Positions 49,569-61,841 of a stretch of DNA of 64,000 nucleotides are shown in pieces (positions within the stretch are counted from its first letter, which is position 1; each line of letters opens with the position of its first letter). Position numbers and translations under genes: made by a program. The DNA lies in assembly GCA_036365515.1 (NCBI GenBank), contig CM070873.1, positions 68,507,529 to 68,571,528 on the forward strand. The letters run 5' to 3'. Source of the DNA: Torymus aiolomorphi (lineage: Eukaryota; Arthropoda; Insecta; Hymenoptera; Torymidae). A model generated the notes under the pieces. That model did no database searches and had not been told where the DNA came from. It worked only from the letters and a program-made list of their open reading frames with translations.

Positions 49569-49790
49569 GAACACACGCACATGCACATACACACACACAC
49601 ACACACACGCACACACGCACCCATACTACACACACACATGCTCACACCACACACACACACATACATACACACACACGCACACACACACACGCATCCACAC
49701 TACACACACACATACATACGCACACACACGCACACACGCATCCACACTACACACACACACGCTCACACCACACACACACATACATATGGA
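49569..49790 (+). repeat. (CA)-rich compound minisatellite
   Basis: CA runs broken by recurring words GCATCCACACTACACAC and GCTCACACCACACAC, which come back about 70-125 bp apart, so a longer unit has been duplicated. The His/Thr-rich frames over it are repeat translated. Confidence 0.85.
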
Positions 49791-49903
49791 GATTTTCTAA
49801 AAATGGTGTCTTTCGATTCGAAATGTGTTAAACAACATTCCTAACACATTTTCTCAAAAATTTTGTTTACTATTACAAAGCTTCCTCTAGGAGGAATCAA
49901 AAG

Positions 49904-50097
49904 TTTTGTAAAAATTACCATACTGCCTCATAAAACTACGACAGGCTGTAAACCCCTAAAACATTGCCATACTTTACAATAATTATAGTAAATTTTCCTA
50001 TATTTCTCGCAAAATTTCTTATAAAGTATGGCAATCTTTTGGGTTTTTACAGTCTGTTGTCGCTTTGCGAGAAAGTATAGTAATTTTTATAAAATTA
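49904..50097. repeat. Imperfect hairpin (about 194 bp)
   Basis: Arms 49904-49977 and 50021-50097 pair imperfectly (TAAAAATTACCATACT against AGTATAGTAATTTTTA; GGCTGTAAACCCC against a GGGTTTTTACAGTCTG counterpart; ATTGCCATACTTTA exact). The word AGTAATTTTTA and the nearby TTTTTTCTCAGTTAG suggest a degraded relative of the CAC..GAGAAAA elements. Confidence 0.5.
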
Positions 50098-50148
50098 TTA
50101 ATAATTTTCACTCAACTTTTTTCTCAGTTAGTATACTTTCATCTCTTA

Positions 50149-50455
50149 TATATCGACGGCTGAGCGGAAGAAGAATGTATCGACGGATCTCACCGCGCGG
50201 ACGAAGAACGTCGCATCTCACCGCGCGGATGAAGAACCTCATATCTCACCACGCGAATGAAGAGCGACCTTATTCCGCTCAGCCGTCGGTATCTCGGCGT
50301 GAAGATGAAGAACGATGTATCTCGGTGCTCTTACACGGCGCTCTTACACGCTTGTACACGGCCAGTATACGACGAAATTTCATCCTCGCGCCGAGATATG
50401 TCGTTCTTCATCTGCGCGCCGAAATACGTTCTTCTTCCGCTCAGCCGTCGATATA
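50149..50455. mobile_element. Fold-back element FB3 with 28-bp tandem units
   Basis: Outer inverted repeats TATATCGACGGCTGAGCGGA, about 32 bp, enclose tandem units of about 28 bp with GAAGAACG and ATCTCACCGCGCGG, in direct order on the left and inverted on the right. A second copy of the terminal motif sits internally at about 50274-50292. TTA lies outside both ends (50146-50148, 50456-50458), a possible 3-bp duplication. The 145-codon frame across it is a by-product of the repeats. Confidence 0.75.
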
Positions 50456-50750
50456 TTATATGTAAGCGAAATTCTTAAACTCTTTTGCAAGATTCGAACT
50501 ATTGTAATTTTACACTAGTCAAGTTGTTTAAACATGGATTTTTTTATAAATGAACATTTATTCTACATTAAGAGAAGCAACTTTTAAATTTCGAAAGTTC
50601 TTGTCTTCCAAATTAAATAAGGCGATAGTTCTGAATACTGGCACTATTATAAGTATTCTGTCATCTTAGTGTATTATGGAAATACCACTAGTTTAAAATT
50701 TTCATTTTATAACTGACATTACCTACTTTTACAAAGCATTTCCAAATTTT

Positions 50751-51400
50751 GAATGCCAATGTTTTCACGACTCTCTTCTGAAAATCCCCAAAAATTTCTG
50801 ACACTTTCATCAAAATTCCATAAAAAAAAAAATTCCCCCCTTTATCCAACCCCTTTCAAGCTTTCCCGCTCTGCAAGCACTTTTCACTCAACCCACCGCC
50901 ACGGTACCACCACCAGCAGCTCGCAGCCGTCAACGCTATTCTGGCAGCGTAACGCGTCCAAATTAATGAACGAACGTCGCGGCAGGAAAGACGAGGAGGA
51001 ACCACTATAGCTGCGCCGCAGCGCGGAGGGACAGACAGGCAGCCCGGGAACGCAAACCACGCGACACGCACGGAGCGCGTATACCAAGGATTTCCGCTGC
51101 ACGCCGATCGAAACGCCACTACCCGCCGCTGCGATGTAACCCTGGGCGCTGCCGCTAAAGCCGCCAGCGATGGATCGAAATTAGCGGTCCGGAAATTCCC
51201 CGAGGTGAAAATGGCCGTATATATGCGGGAGTGCGAGAGCTGCGGTGCTGCTGGTGCTCGTGAAAACTATCGGATTGTCATTAGTTTTCCATTAGTAGAT
51301 CGCGGGGGCTGGTGCGCATAGCTTCTTGTTGGCTCCGACGGGACGTGGAAGGTAAAAAGATAGCTTGTATAATGGTTTTGTTGCGGGTCAATGATGTCAA
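50751..51400. other. CpG island 27
   Basis: Left flank 50755-50900 is C/A-rich with TTTATCCAACCCCTTTCAAG. The core is at 50930-51170. The right flank 51180-51370 is G/T-leaning (GGTGCTGCTGGTGCTCG). Two CRE-like TGACGTCA/TGATGTCA words lie near 51390-51405. Confidence 0.48.
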
Positions 51401-51479
51401 TGACGTCAAAACAATGCATAATGTATGAAAAAATTATAATATTTTCGTGTGATACCATTACCAAAAGACAACTATCCCG

Positions 51480-52140
51480 AATTCCATTTATTTATAACCA
51501 TAAACGAACCTCGCCCCCCCCCCCCCCGTACACTATTATTCTCCGCTCTCGATTGCCCATAAACGTCGCGGGGCTGCTATAACGAACAATCAAACGCACG
51601 CCCGCGTATATAAGCATCCGCAATAAAACCTAACCGATCGGCAGCAACCGCCACCACCTCCGCCGCGAAAAGCGCAAAATATATATAAAAGCGCTTCATC
51701 TCTCCCCGTATTTCTAATCCTCGCTCTCACGCTCGATGGCGCGCGGCGATTAAATCGAGTCAATCAAACTTTAATCGTCCGCCTTTTATAATACAAAAGC
51801 CTCCTCCTCCTCTCTCTCTTTTCCTCGTACGGCCATCCGCGCCGCGGCGATGCGGTTTCGCTCGGTTTACGACACAGACCGTCGTCGTCGTCAGTCTGGC
51901 CGCGGCGGCGTTATATACGTTATACGAACCGCCACCGCCGCCGCTATATATCTGCTATAGCGAGCCGTCTGGGTTCTCCGGGAGCGAGCCTCGATTTTCC
52001 GCGGCTGCTGCTGCTGCTGCTGCAGTGAGGTGCAGTATGATGCTCGCGGGAAAGAGGGAGAGAGAGAGAGTTCTTTTGGTAGTTATAGAAAGTTGGTTAA
52101 CTGCTGGGATGAGTGTCTTAAATGGAGGTGTAGGTATATA
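51480..52140. other. CpG island 28
   Basis: C-rich left part with a 14-C run at 51514-51527, CpG core 51540-52020 rich in CCGCCGCCG and GTCGTCGTCGTC, a (TGC)7 run at 52003-52023, then a short G/T-rich flank with GA run at 52055-52069. Confidence 0.5.
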
Positions 52141-52935
52141 TGTTGGAAACTTAACAGAAATTTATAACGTAGAATGTTGTTCCGAGATTTGTGAACAAAT
52201 TAGTCGTTTCATAAATGCTAGATCAGTTATACCATTAACAGTTAAATTTTCGTAAACATTGTTATATTAGTTAAGTACAATGTTATTTGATAATGAACAG
52301 TCGAGAGCAAATTGAATGTCTTTTAATTATTGGAAACGGTAACTGACATTCACTTAGATTTGCTAGTTCAATTTAAACAACCAAGTGCAGACTGCAATAC
52401 ATTTTGTATTTACGTACACGTTTATTACAAATTATAATCGTTGAAGAATTTAATTACCGAAACGAAAATAGTATTCCACTGCATGTAACATATATTTCAC
52501 TAAATACAAGGTAGTCACGTTTTCAATTATAGACTAATTATCCTTGAAGACTCGTATATATAATATATATATATATTGGATGTCGTTAGATCTGAAATTG
52601 ATTCTTGCATTAAATTTTACTGCTCGGTTCTTTTAATTAGTAGTTAGTCCTCGAGCTAGTATTTCATTGTCTTAGGAATCAGATTTGTTCAATAACAATT
52701 CATCATTAAACATAGCAAAAATAATTTATTTTTCAAACAACTTTAAAACATTCATACAAAAAATTCATTTTTCAATATACTAAAAATTAATGCCAACGTA
52801 AACTCCATAACAGCCTTTCGTTTTACAAAACTTTTCAATCTTCTTCCGATTTCACAAACTCCACTCGTCGACGAACCTCGTCCTTCAAACCGAAAAAACC
52901 GCGACGCCGACAGTCGGCAGACTGAACGGTAAGAG
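52141..52935. other. AT-rich spacer, nothing seen
   Basis: AT-rich with a TA run at 52558-52576. The last 80 bp turn C/A-rich and form the left flank of the next island, split by a hairpin element. Confidence 0.5.
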
Positions 52936-53104
52936 CCTTCGCACGCTAAAAGAATAGCGATATGGAAATAAGAAATAGCATTGAAAACATATCTATAATA
53001 TATATGAAGAATAAGAGGAATAAGTTTCTTATTCCTCATATATATAGATATATTTTCAATGTTATTTCTTATTTCCATATCGCTATTCTTTTAGCGTGCG
53101 AAGG
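52936..53104. mobile_element. Near-perfect hairpin element (169 bp)
   Basis: Arms of about 75 bp beginning CCTTCGCACGCTAAAAGAAT pair with very few mismatches around a short loop near 53010-53025. No convincing target duplication is visible (left flank GGTAAGAG, right flank TCCTAAGT). It is inserted in the flank of a CpG island. It is unrelated in sequence to the 2921 hairpin but alike in form. Confidence 0.7.
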
Positions 53105-53530
53105 TCCTAAGTACGCACAGACTCTCTTGCGTTACAACAACAACCCTTGCGGAAGTTAAGGTAGGTCGCGATCGCGCGCATACACACACACACACACACA
53201 CGTGCGCGTGCGCACACACGGCACTTTTTCTCCGTCCTCGGGCATCTTATTGTCGCGCGGCCGCGGGCCCTTTTCTTCAATTGACGCTCATTATATATAC
53301 GGGCACCGTGTGCACGTGGTCTTTGTGCGCGTTCAGACTCTCTCCTCCGAGCCCTTTTTTTGCGCCAGCTATAGTTTATTATATGTTTTGTTACACGATA
53401 TTGTGCGTGCGCGAGTTTTTATCTTTGAAGGGTAGGAAGAATGCGTCTAGGAAATTAGAATGGGAACGCGTGAGGACGGGGATAAGTGAATGAAAATGGT
53501 TGTTTTGATGAGGAAAATAGGCATGGAAAT
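53105..53530. other. CpG island 29
   Basis: CA run at 53181-53201 on the left, core 53160-53290 (GTGCGCGTGCGCAC), right flank 53420-53520 G/T-rich (GAGGACGGGGATAAGTG). The C/A-rich left flank lies beyond the hairpin at 52800-52935. Confidence 0.48.
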
Positions 53531-53922
53531 GACGATTCATAAAAGGCACTGCTAGTTTATTTAAAATTAGCTAAATAATAATAAATTATAATAAAACTCA
53601 GCACCTATTCTTAAATTAAAAAAAAAAAGGTTTATGCTTTAGACTTACACCGTAATCTAGGACGTCTATACCACGACTTGAATAAGTACTTTAAAATTCT
53701 GCGGTTGAATCGTATAGCATAAAATCATAAGTGCATCACCCACTTCATTTGTCTATAAAATTACACAATTTACAATGCTTTTTAACCAATCTCTCGAAAC
53801 GATTCTCACTAATCGTCTGGAGCAAAGCTCTCTCATTCAAAACCACCCTCCTCATCAATAATCCACCTGCAAAAAGCTGGCGCACTATCTCACCCCACCC
53901 CATTACCCGAACCTCTGAAGTT

Positions 53923-53928
<6 letters not shown>

Positions 53929-54001
<73 letters not shown>
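53929..54001 (-). repeat. (CT)n microsatellite
   Basis: CT run of about 73 bp with two CG interruptions, on the C-rich side of the island. The Leu-Ser frames over it are repeat translated. Confidence 0.95.
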
Positions 54002-54134
54002 GATACACGAAAACACTCTCGGCGCTCGCACGCCGTCACAGAGTCGCGCACACTGAAACATACACACACAGTGTCAACGACCCCGCGCAGGACCTCCCGC
54101 TAAGGAATTCCCATCCGATATCGAGCGCACACGC

Positions 54135-54165
<31 letters not shown>

Positions 54166-54288
54166 CCGCTCTTCTGTTCTCTCGCTTCTTTTCCTGAATA
54201 ATAACGCGCTCGCGTACGGGGCGCATGTCAAGCTTTTATGCAATGCACAAAAGTCCGCGCACGTATATACGTACGCGCGCGCGTATAT

Positions 54289-54313
54289 GTATATATATAT
54301 ATATATATATATA
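54289..54313. repeat. (TA)n microsatellite
   Basis: Pure TA run of 25 bp at the centre of the skew switch, preceded by CGCGCGCGCG. Such runs melt easily. Confidence 0.9.
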
Positions 54314-54800
54314 ACGTGGGGTAGGTCAACGCCACACGCTGTCGCCTGGCAACCTAACAGGTCCCCTCTCTTTCGCTAGCTGACTCTCGGCCAAATGCAC
54401 CCTTCGCGCGCGGATTAAAAAAAAGCGCGGGACAATGGCGCGGTTCGATTGTTTGTGCCGGGACATAGAGAAGAGAGGGAGAGCAAGAGAGGGAAGGAGA
54501 GAGAACGAAAGAGTTGCCGCGGTGGTGGCGCTGCCGGATCGGATCCGCGGAATTTCAGGGTTGGAGGGAGCGAGGTACGTGATGTGTGTGCGAGCTGACT
54601 GCACGAGGAGTGGAAGAGAGAGAGAGAGGTACGACAGACTTTCAGGGTGGAGAGTTATCTGTTGTTGATGAGTTGTTATGAATTTTAAGCGAGGGAGCAT
54701 TTGGGAGCCGAGAATGTTATGGTTGTGTGATTGCGATGTGGATGAAGGGGCTATAAATGCTTCGCCTGTGGTATGGTCAATTAGGAGGATATTGTCAAGA

Positions 54801-55290
54801 ATATATTACGGCTAATAGTGAAAAGTTTATTACTTTATTATCAAGTGACTAACCCCAAGATCAAATGGATTAAATTAAGAGGTATCGGGTTAACAATCTT
54901 TATCTACCGTGATCACATTTACTGTATAGATATAATACAAACCAATTATTGCACGAAAGTAGCAAATAATTTATCGCAATAGTTTCGTAATAGAGAAAGT
55001 ATAATCAGCTGGACAGTGTAAATAAATTTAGTCAAATCGTATGAGCATGCTTCATTATCAACACATAAGGAAATGACTATATATATATTCTATATAATAA
55101 TTCTTCGACAAACAGGAAAAATGATAATTCCGACTTATTTAATCGGTCTAATCGAACTTCAATGTATAGACTACAATATCTTCGAAGGTCAGTAAGATGT
55201 TTGTTTGATTTGAAAATTCATTTCGAAACAATTCTTCCCAATAAATATAGTTTAATAACATTGAACACTATTATTCACCTCGAAACTCAA
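54801..55290. other. AT-rich spacer, nothing seen
   Basis: AT-rich, with a TA run near 55078-55090. No supported feature. Confidence 0.55.
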
Positions 55291-55920
55291 AATTAATATA
55301 TACCAAACCGCGTTAACGTCAATCCCACCCCCAAAATTGACAATCGATATACACACCACGCAGCCTTTGCTCCCACCACCTCCCACCAATCCATACACAT
55401 ATACCCAACCACAACACACTGCGCGCATACATATACCACAATAGAGAGAGAGAGAGAGAAGCATATATACGCGTGTATGCACTGGAATTGGGTTAAACTG
55501 TCAGCCAATTATGACAGGATGTGATTTGGTCTCTCTTTCTCTCTCGCTCGCGTCGGCTTTCTTAGGCGCACGCCACGAGAACTGCAGCACGCACGCGCGC
55601 CCGGTCACGGACTTCTCTTACGTACGGCTGAGCGCGCGCGCGCGAGCGCTTTCTTCGCAGACGGCCGTTATTTTTACAGTCGAAAATTGCCGGTATACAT
55701 TTGTCGTTTCAGTGTGTGCGAGCTCGAACGAGGTTGTTATAGAGGTGCGACAGGGGGTGTCAGTGGTAATGGAGTAAGAAATAAGGGAGGTGACCTGGTT
55801 TTTAGAGGCGGTAGTTTTTTTTTTTAGTCGGAGTACAGCGAGTAGTTTATAGGGGAAGGGAGACGTGCAAATGTGTCGCAATGTAAAATCAAACTGGGAA
55901 TGGATATTTGAAGCGTGACG
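55291..55920. other. CpG island 31
   Basis: Left flank 55310-55420 is C/A-rich (CCACCACCTCCCACC). GA run at 55443-55459, core 55540-55680 with GCGCGCGCGCGCG, right flank 55730-55900 G/T-rich (GGTGTCAGTGGTAATGGAG). The GA run lies left of the core here, an exception to the usual polarity. Confidence 0.5.
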
Positions 55921-55968
55921 AGGCATTTTTAACAAAAAATCCTCGGCCATAATTTGAGATGCAGAAAT

Positions 55969-57272
55969 AGTACATTGTGCAACAAGGGAGAAAATGAGCA
56001 ATTTCTAGCGGAGGTGAGGGGTTCTCTGCACGAATCGAAGTCGACGGCGCCAAAAGCACCCGAGACAGAAATCAGTGCTGAAAACACCTTATTCGAGTCT
56101 GAAATAGTTTTCTTTGTAACACAAAAAGAGGTGCTAAAATGATTTTTTTTCGACCAAGCATCTTTGAGTAGATACTTTTGCGCTCGCTCCTCTAAGAGTG
56201 CATACAATTTATAGATGCATGGTTCTCATAGCTTTTTTTATTTGAAGATGAACATCTTTACATTCACATACAAATTTGTGGTGTATTTATTATTATTTTT
56301 ATCATTATTTTTGTTATTATTTATTATTTTGATTTTTTATTTGGATTTCCAAATAATTATAATAAAAAAAAAGAAAATTGAACAAACAGTTCAAATCTGT
56401 ATTCCTACAAGTATTTGGTTGTCATATAAAACAAAAATCAATTTAGCCTCGCTTTTTAGGCTCAAAAACCTCGAAAATCAATACATGAGTCACAAAAAAT
56501 ATGGTATGCACCTAGGTCTAGTAGGCCTTTTCACCTCGTGTGTTTGCAGTACGAGTCGAAGGTGAGCTAGCACGAGCCGAAGGCGCGTCTTGCGAACTGA
56601 AGACGAGAAAACTTCACACTCGGTCTAAAAAGGCCCACTTTACACCCTAAGTACACAATATACTATTCTTCCCGTGTTACACCGTATTTTTTTTAACGAA
56701 GGCATGACAGTGCCTTTTTTACGTGTGTGAATCGGAGAGAGGATTGGACATTTCGAGTCGTACACAACGCAGTTGGAAATCAAAATAATTTGAAATGTAT
56801 ACACAATTAACTATACCCCCCTAAAGGGAGGTAGAAATGAATATTTCTCATCAATTTTTCATTTCTCATCTGTTTTAGGGTAGAAATAGATATTTCTTAC
56901 CACTTTCATAAGATACGCTCGAAATGCGCAATTTTCTCTCCTACTTTCACACGTGAAGAAGGTCCTATTTCCTCGTTGAGAAAAGGTCCAATGTCTTGTT
57001 GAGAAAAGTCTTTTACCTCCCGCTACGGCGGGAGAAAAAGAACTTAGTCTCCCGTTATAACGACTCGACATGCCTGCATCCACCGTTCATGCAAAAAAAG
57101 ATCCTAATATTCCTGCACTTATTAAAAAAAGTACTATGTGCCAACAAGGGAGCAATTGACTTTTTCAAACTACGATGATGATATTGAGTAGTTATGTATT
57201 ACTCGTGCTCAATCATCATCCTCGCTAGAAAAACTCAACTTTCCCTCGTAGTTGCACAATGCACAATGCACT
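55969..57272. mobile_element. Inverted-repeat element of about 1.3 kb, family unknown
   Basis: Ends share AGTACATTGTGC or AGTGCATTGTGC, then a GGGA step, and TTTCTAGCGGAGG or TTTCTAGCGAGG about 35 bp in. The right end has an internal 7-bp duplication. A third, direct copy (GTACTATGTGCCAACAAGGG) lies at 57130-57160. The interior holds CACGAGCCGAAGGCG-type words, a GC hairpin CTCCCGCTACGGCGGGAG at 57017-57034 and a direct pair GGTAGAAATGAATATTTCT / GGTAGAAATAGATATTTCT at about 56829 and 56880. No credible frame. Confidence 0.55.
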
Positions 57273-57289
57273 AATTATTCAAACATCTC

Positions 57290-58120
57290 TAAAAATTACC
57301 ACGTTTTTGCTCTTTATCATACCTACAATAATGTATATCACAACCTTCACCTTTAATTATACATCATCCCCGACTTTGTCGACCCTCCCGCCTCCCCGCA
57401 TCCGAAAATAAACCATCACCATCCAAACCCGAACTTGCAGTCGCATCCGCGCGCGTTTCAGGTGCGTCGGACGTGTTCAAAACACACTACGCGCATATAA
57501 TACCTCAACAACGAGCAACGCGCGCGATCGCATTGAAAATCCCCCCTGCGGCCACACGAGCGGGACGACGACGACGATAAATTCCCATCGTCCATAGCTC
57601 TATCCCACCGCGCTGCACAATTATAACAGACACATTCGCGCGTGTTTACCATGCGTTATCGCGGATCGATGTGTCCCGCGCATGTACACAGCTGCGGCTC
57701 AGTATTATATATACACCAGCGATATAACGCGCGAGAAAGGGGGAAAATCTTTTTTTCTCCGCGCTCGAGGGGTGAATAATGCGGTTATTCTCGGTGTTGG
57801 TATCGGTTCGAGGAGAGAAACATTGGAGATCCGATGCTTTTAATGGGTTTCCTTCGAGGGGATAATGTATAACATATAGGAAAGGAGAGATGCGGTGTAC
57901 GTGTATCGCGTGCATTGTTGTTGCATGAGGAGAGAGAAAGAGAAAAGGAATAGAGCGAGGAGTAAGAGTGATTGGTAATGATGCGTTGAGTCATTCGGTC
58001 GAGAGATTCTATTTGCGCATTGAAGTATTTCATATTTTTGTGTACAGTTGTTTGGAGAGCGTAAAAAGACTGAGAATTGACGCGTTGAGTGATGGAGCCT
58101 GAAATAAGTGATTTTTAATG
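57290..58120. other. CpG island 32
   Basis: Left flank 57330-57440 is C/A-rich (CCCTCCCGCCTCCCCGC). The core is at 57440-57700. The right flank 57720-58110 is G-rich (GTGTTGGTATCGGTTCGAGG). A strong, long switch. Confidence 0.55.
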
Positions 58121-58640
58121 TATACATGAATCATGTAGTTCTGGAATATCTATAACGATTAAAATGTTATTAGAATTTCCCCAAAATATCTGAAACTGAA
58201 AAGAATTTACCGTCATCTTTTTAACGAATCCACACTTTACACAAAACCATACCCGAAAATTAAACACTTTCATTTGAAGTTTGATACGGCGAACTTTCTC
58301 GAACCGCCACCTCAGTGAAGTTCCAATTATAAACATGGGAGCTTGCTGTGTACGATTCGAAAATCGCCTAAACGAGAACGAGAGAAAGTCACGTGCTGGC
58401 GATTAGCGCAGACGGCTGCTCGCATACTTCCGCGAGCAGCTTGTTACGCACACTTCTGCGGGCCTCGCATGTATAATTTATGCGCGTGTGTGCGCACTTG
58501 AGCATTGAAGGGCTGAGAAAAGGGACGCGTACAAAGGTTGAGAGGAATTCAAATAATTGCGTGTGTGTGTGTGTGTGTGTTTGTGGAATGGTACAAAGTA
58601 AGTTTAGATTGTTATTTGTCTAACAAGTTAATAACGCGTT
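58121..58640. other. CpG island 33 (small)
   Basis: Left flank 58160-58260 is C/A-rich, core 58330-58510, right flank 58500-58640 G/T-rich with a GT run at 58559-58580. Confidence 0.5.
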
Positions 58641-58663
58641 TACTTTTTTGGTAAAATACTGTA

Positions 58664-59014
58664 CACTGAGGGAAAAACGTACTGTTGAAATAACTATTTG
58701 ACATAGTAAATAGAAATCTTGTTAAATCTATCTTGATAACTATAAGATTTTAGTTATGAATGCGATTTGTTATGGTAAGTCCCTAATACTTAAAAAAACA
58801 AGATTTTCCAGTAATTTTTACAGAAAATTTATGGTATGTGTATTCTAATTTATAAATATAGTTAAAAATATGTCATCATTTACTATATTTCATAGTCAGA
58901 ACAGTTATATTTTGACTCACAATGATTACTATATTTTATGTTTGTGCCATTATTGCACCGTACAGTCAGCTATGGTACTTTTATAGTAACGGCTACAATA
59001 ATTTTCTCTGGATG
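58664..59014 (+). repeat. CAC..GAGAAAA family MITE, copy B (351 bp)
   Basis: Starts CACTGAGGGAAAAACGTACT and ends TTTTCTCTGGATG. Matches the reverse complement of 15013-15393 along its length, with gaps. TA precedes the left end but the right flank is CA, so the right terminus may be altered. Non-coding. Follows directly on an island's G/T-rich flank, as copy A does. Confidence 0.78.
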
Positions 59015-59149
59015 CATAAAGCGATAATGTGCGAAGGAAAAATGTTTGAGGATATAAGTAACGCAAAATTTGAAGAATATTATCTTTTACGACTTTAAAG
59101 TTGCAAATACAAGAATTACATTAAAATCAAGCGATTGATCTAAATAATT

Positions 59150-59910
59150 CTCCTTTTCCTCCCACTAACCTTCACAAAAGAATTTTTCCATACACAAGCT
59201 CTCTTCCGACCCCGTATTTCTTCTACAAACTCAGAGCAAAAAGTCAACGTCAATCGTCACTTCTTCGCAAATAAATTCCCCCCCTCCTCCCGCACGCCCC
59301 GTTCTCCTCTCCTCGCAGAGAATATACGAGCGCGCAATATCGCTGCGCGAATCCGCTGATAGCGCTTTAAAAATAGACTCTAGGGCAGCACACACGCACT
59401 TTTTCTTCGCATCGCTCGCTCGTCAGCTGCGAACGCGCGTGTATATGCGTATGTATACATGTACAAGGAGGCGGCAATCGATAAATTTCATTTCTCTCGC
59501 AAGCTCGGTGGCGGCGGGCATTGACATTGACGAAATTCCCCGGGCTCTTTAAGGTCAATGTATTGTTACGCAACGCGAGAGCATCAGAGCGAGAGCGCGC
59601 GCGCGCCCGAGGCTTTTAATCTAAATTACGCGAGCACGTTATCGGGCGAGCCGTGTAATCAGAGCGCATGTGTGTGCGTATGGTTTGCCGAGTGAATCAC
59701 GCGCTTCTTTTTTACCCGTATTCGAAAGTTTTGTGATGGAGGTGGCCTGTGGTGTGCTTTTTTAACGGTGCTTTTTCGGCCGGAGGAATTTTATCAGTTT
59801 GCGCTCGGGGCGAAGAATCTTTGTTGGATTTTTTGTTTTTATGATATTGACGGTCTTGGGTTGAGCGAAGAAGCTTATATGTACATAGTTCCAAGCATTT
59901 CAATTAATTT
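59150..59910. other. CpG island 34
   Basis: Left flank 59155-59300 is C/A-rich (TTCCCCCCCTCCTCCCG). The core at 59310-59660 includes fairly balanced DNA with ATTGTTACGCAAC (C/EBP-like). The right flank 59660-59880 is G/T-rich (GATGGAGGTGGCCTGTGG). Confidence 0.53.
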
Positions 59911-60240
59911 TTAAAATATTGTTTTAAATTGTAGATAACATGTACGTTTTGTTTAATTAAAAGGTTAAAATTTAGTTTTTATCGAGTGAAAGTTCGTTAT
60001 TCAAATCTTCACTGTTGAACACTTTAGCAAACCGATGCAAATATTATTTTTGTAATAATAATACAACACGTTATCTATATGTAAGTTATAATTACCTTGG
60101 TATATGCTTACAGCCAACCAAATTATTATCATTTAAACGAGCTTCAATATTTTCTAACTATTTTCACAACATAATCTCAAACGTTTTCGAACAAGTTCAT
60201 ACTCTAAGTCGTAACTTAACTCCACGTTGATGAAACTTCG
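59911..60240. other. AT-rich spacer, nothing seen
   Basis: AT-rich, no supported feature. Confidence 0.55.
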
Positions 60241-60900
<660 letters not shown>

Positions 60901-60911
60901 TGTATGAGGAA

Positions 60912-61465
60912 ATCCATAATTTGTCCACACTTAGAGGGTCCAAAAAATAAAAAAAAAATTGGAGGCACACCTTCACGACAAATTTCTTCCCATTCTATAG
61001 GTCATAAAATATACGAAAAACTTGTGAACATTAGAAAACGGTCTTGTGACACCGTTTTTGAAAATGATTGAATTACGTGGATTCGGGAAAAATCACTCAT
61101 TTTTCGCAATTTTCAAATGCACGTAACTTTGCATAGAACCGACTGACTTTGACGATCTTTAGCTTAAATTAAAGCTCTTTTCTTCTACTTTAATTGCCTT
61201 TTTGTTGAATATTTGTTGGAATATTTAAAAGCTTACTATTGGCTCATCATGAGTGACTACTTTTCGTCCATTTTTCCCATATTAAATTTCCATAAGAAAA
61301 ATGAATTTTTTTTTCTAAAACGGTGTCACAAGGCCGTTTTCTAATATTCACAATTTGTTCGTATATTTTATGACCTATAGAATGAGAAGAAACTTGTCGC
61401 GAAGGTGTGCCTTCAAATTTTTTTTTTAATTTTTTGAACCCTCTAGGTGTGGACAAATTATGGAT
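60912..61465. mobile_element. Long-TIR element (554 bp)
   Basis: Terminal inverted repeats of about 150 bp, 60912-61060 and 61314-61465, with scattered mismatches: ATCCATAATTTGTCCACAC, GGCACACCTTC, TCATAAAATATACGAA, TTAGAAAACGG, TTGTGACACCGTTTT. If the ends are taken as CCATAATTTG, AT flanks both sides. The middle (about 250 bp) is AT-rich. No transposase. The frames 60859-61071 and 61247-61486 are the two arms translated in opposite directions. Confidence 0.8.
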
Positions 61466-61780
61466 ATGCTCACATATGTAACACACGTATATATGTATAT
61501 ATCTAGAAAAGATATATACCTACATATATACACACACGCAAGCGTGCGGAGCACAGCGGCAGAGAGAAGCAGCAGCAGCAGCAGTAGCAACGGCAGCAAG
61601 TACGCCGGTGCGGGGTCAACGACCCGTCTACGCTCTCTCTCTCTCTCTCGCTTCGTGCTGCTCGCGATATATATACGTATAACCAACACCCCGGTGCCAT
61701 ACACCACTACCAGATGGAGACCTCTCTCTCGCTCTCTCTGTCTTTTCGTGCGCAGTCTCTCTCATTCACATTCTGCCGGC

Positions 61781-61841
<61 letters not shown>

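Larger units (their letters stand above)
53721..54800. other. CpG island 30 (large)
   Basis: Left flank 53730-53930 is C/A-rich (CACCCCACCCCATTACCCG). CT tracts lie at 53929-54001 and 54139-54164, the core is at 54000-54300, a TA run at 54289-54313, and GA-rich then G/T-rich DNA at 54460-54780. CT left and GA right of the centre. Confidence 0.56.

Noticed and set aside
49569..49790. CRISPR-like or coding repeat array
   Set aside because: Units are CA-rich microsatellite with irregular spacing and no unique spacers.
56562..56620. Regular CGAGCCGAAGGCG words as a regulatory array
   Set aside because: They lie in a transposon-like element and are few and irregular.
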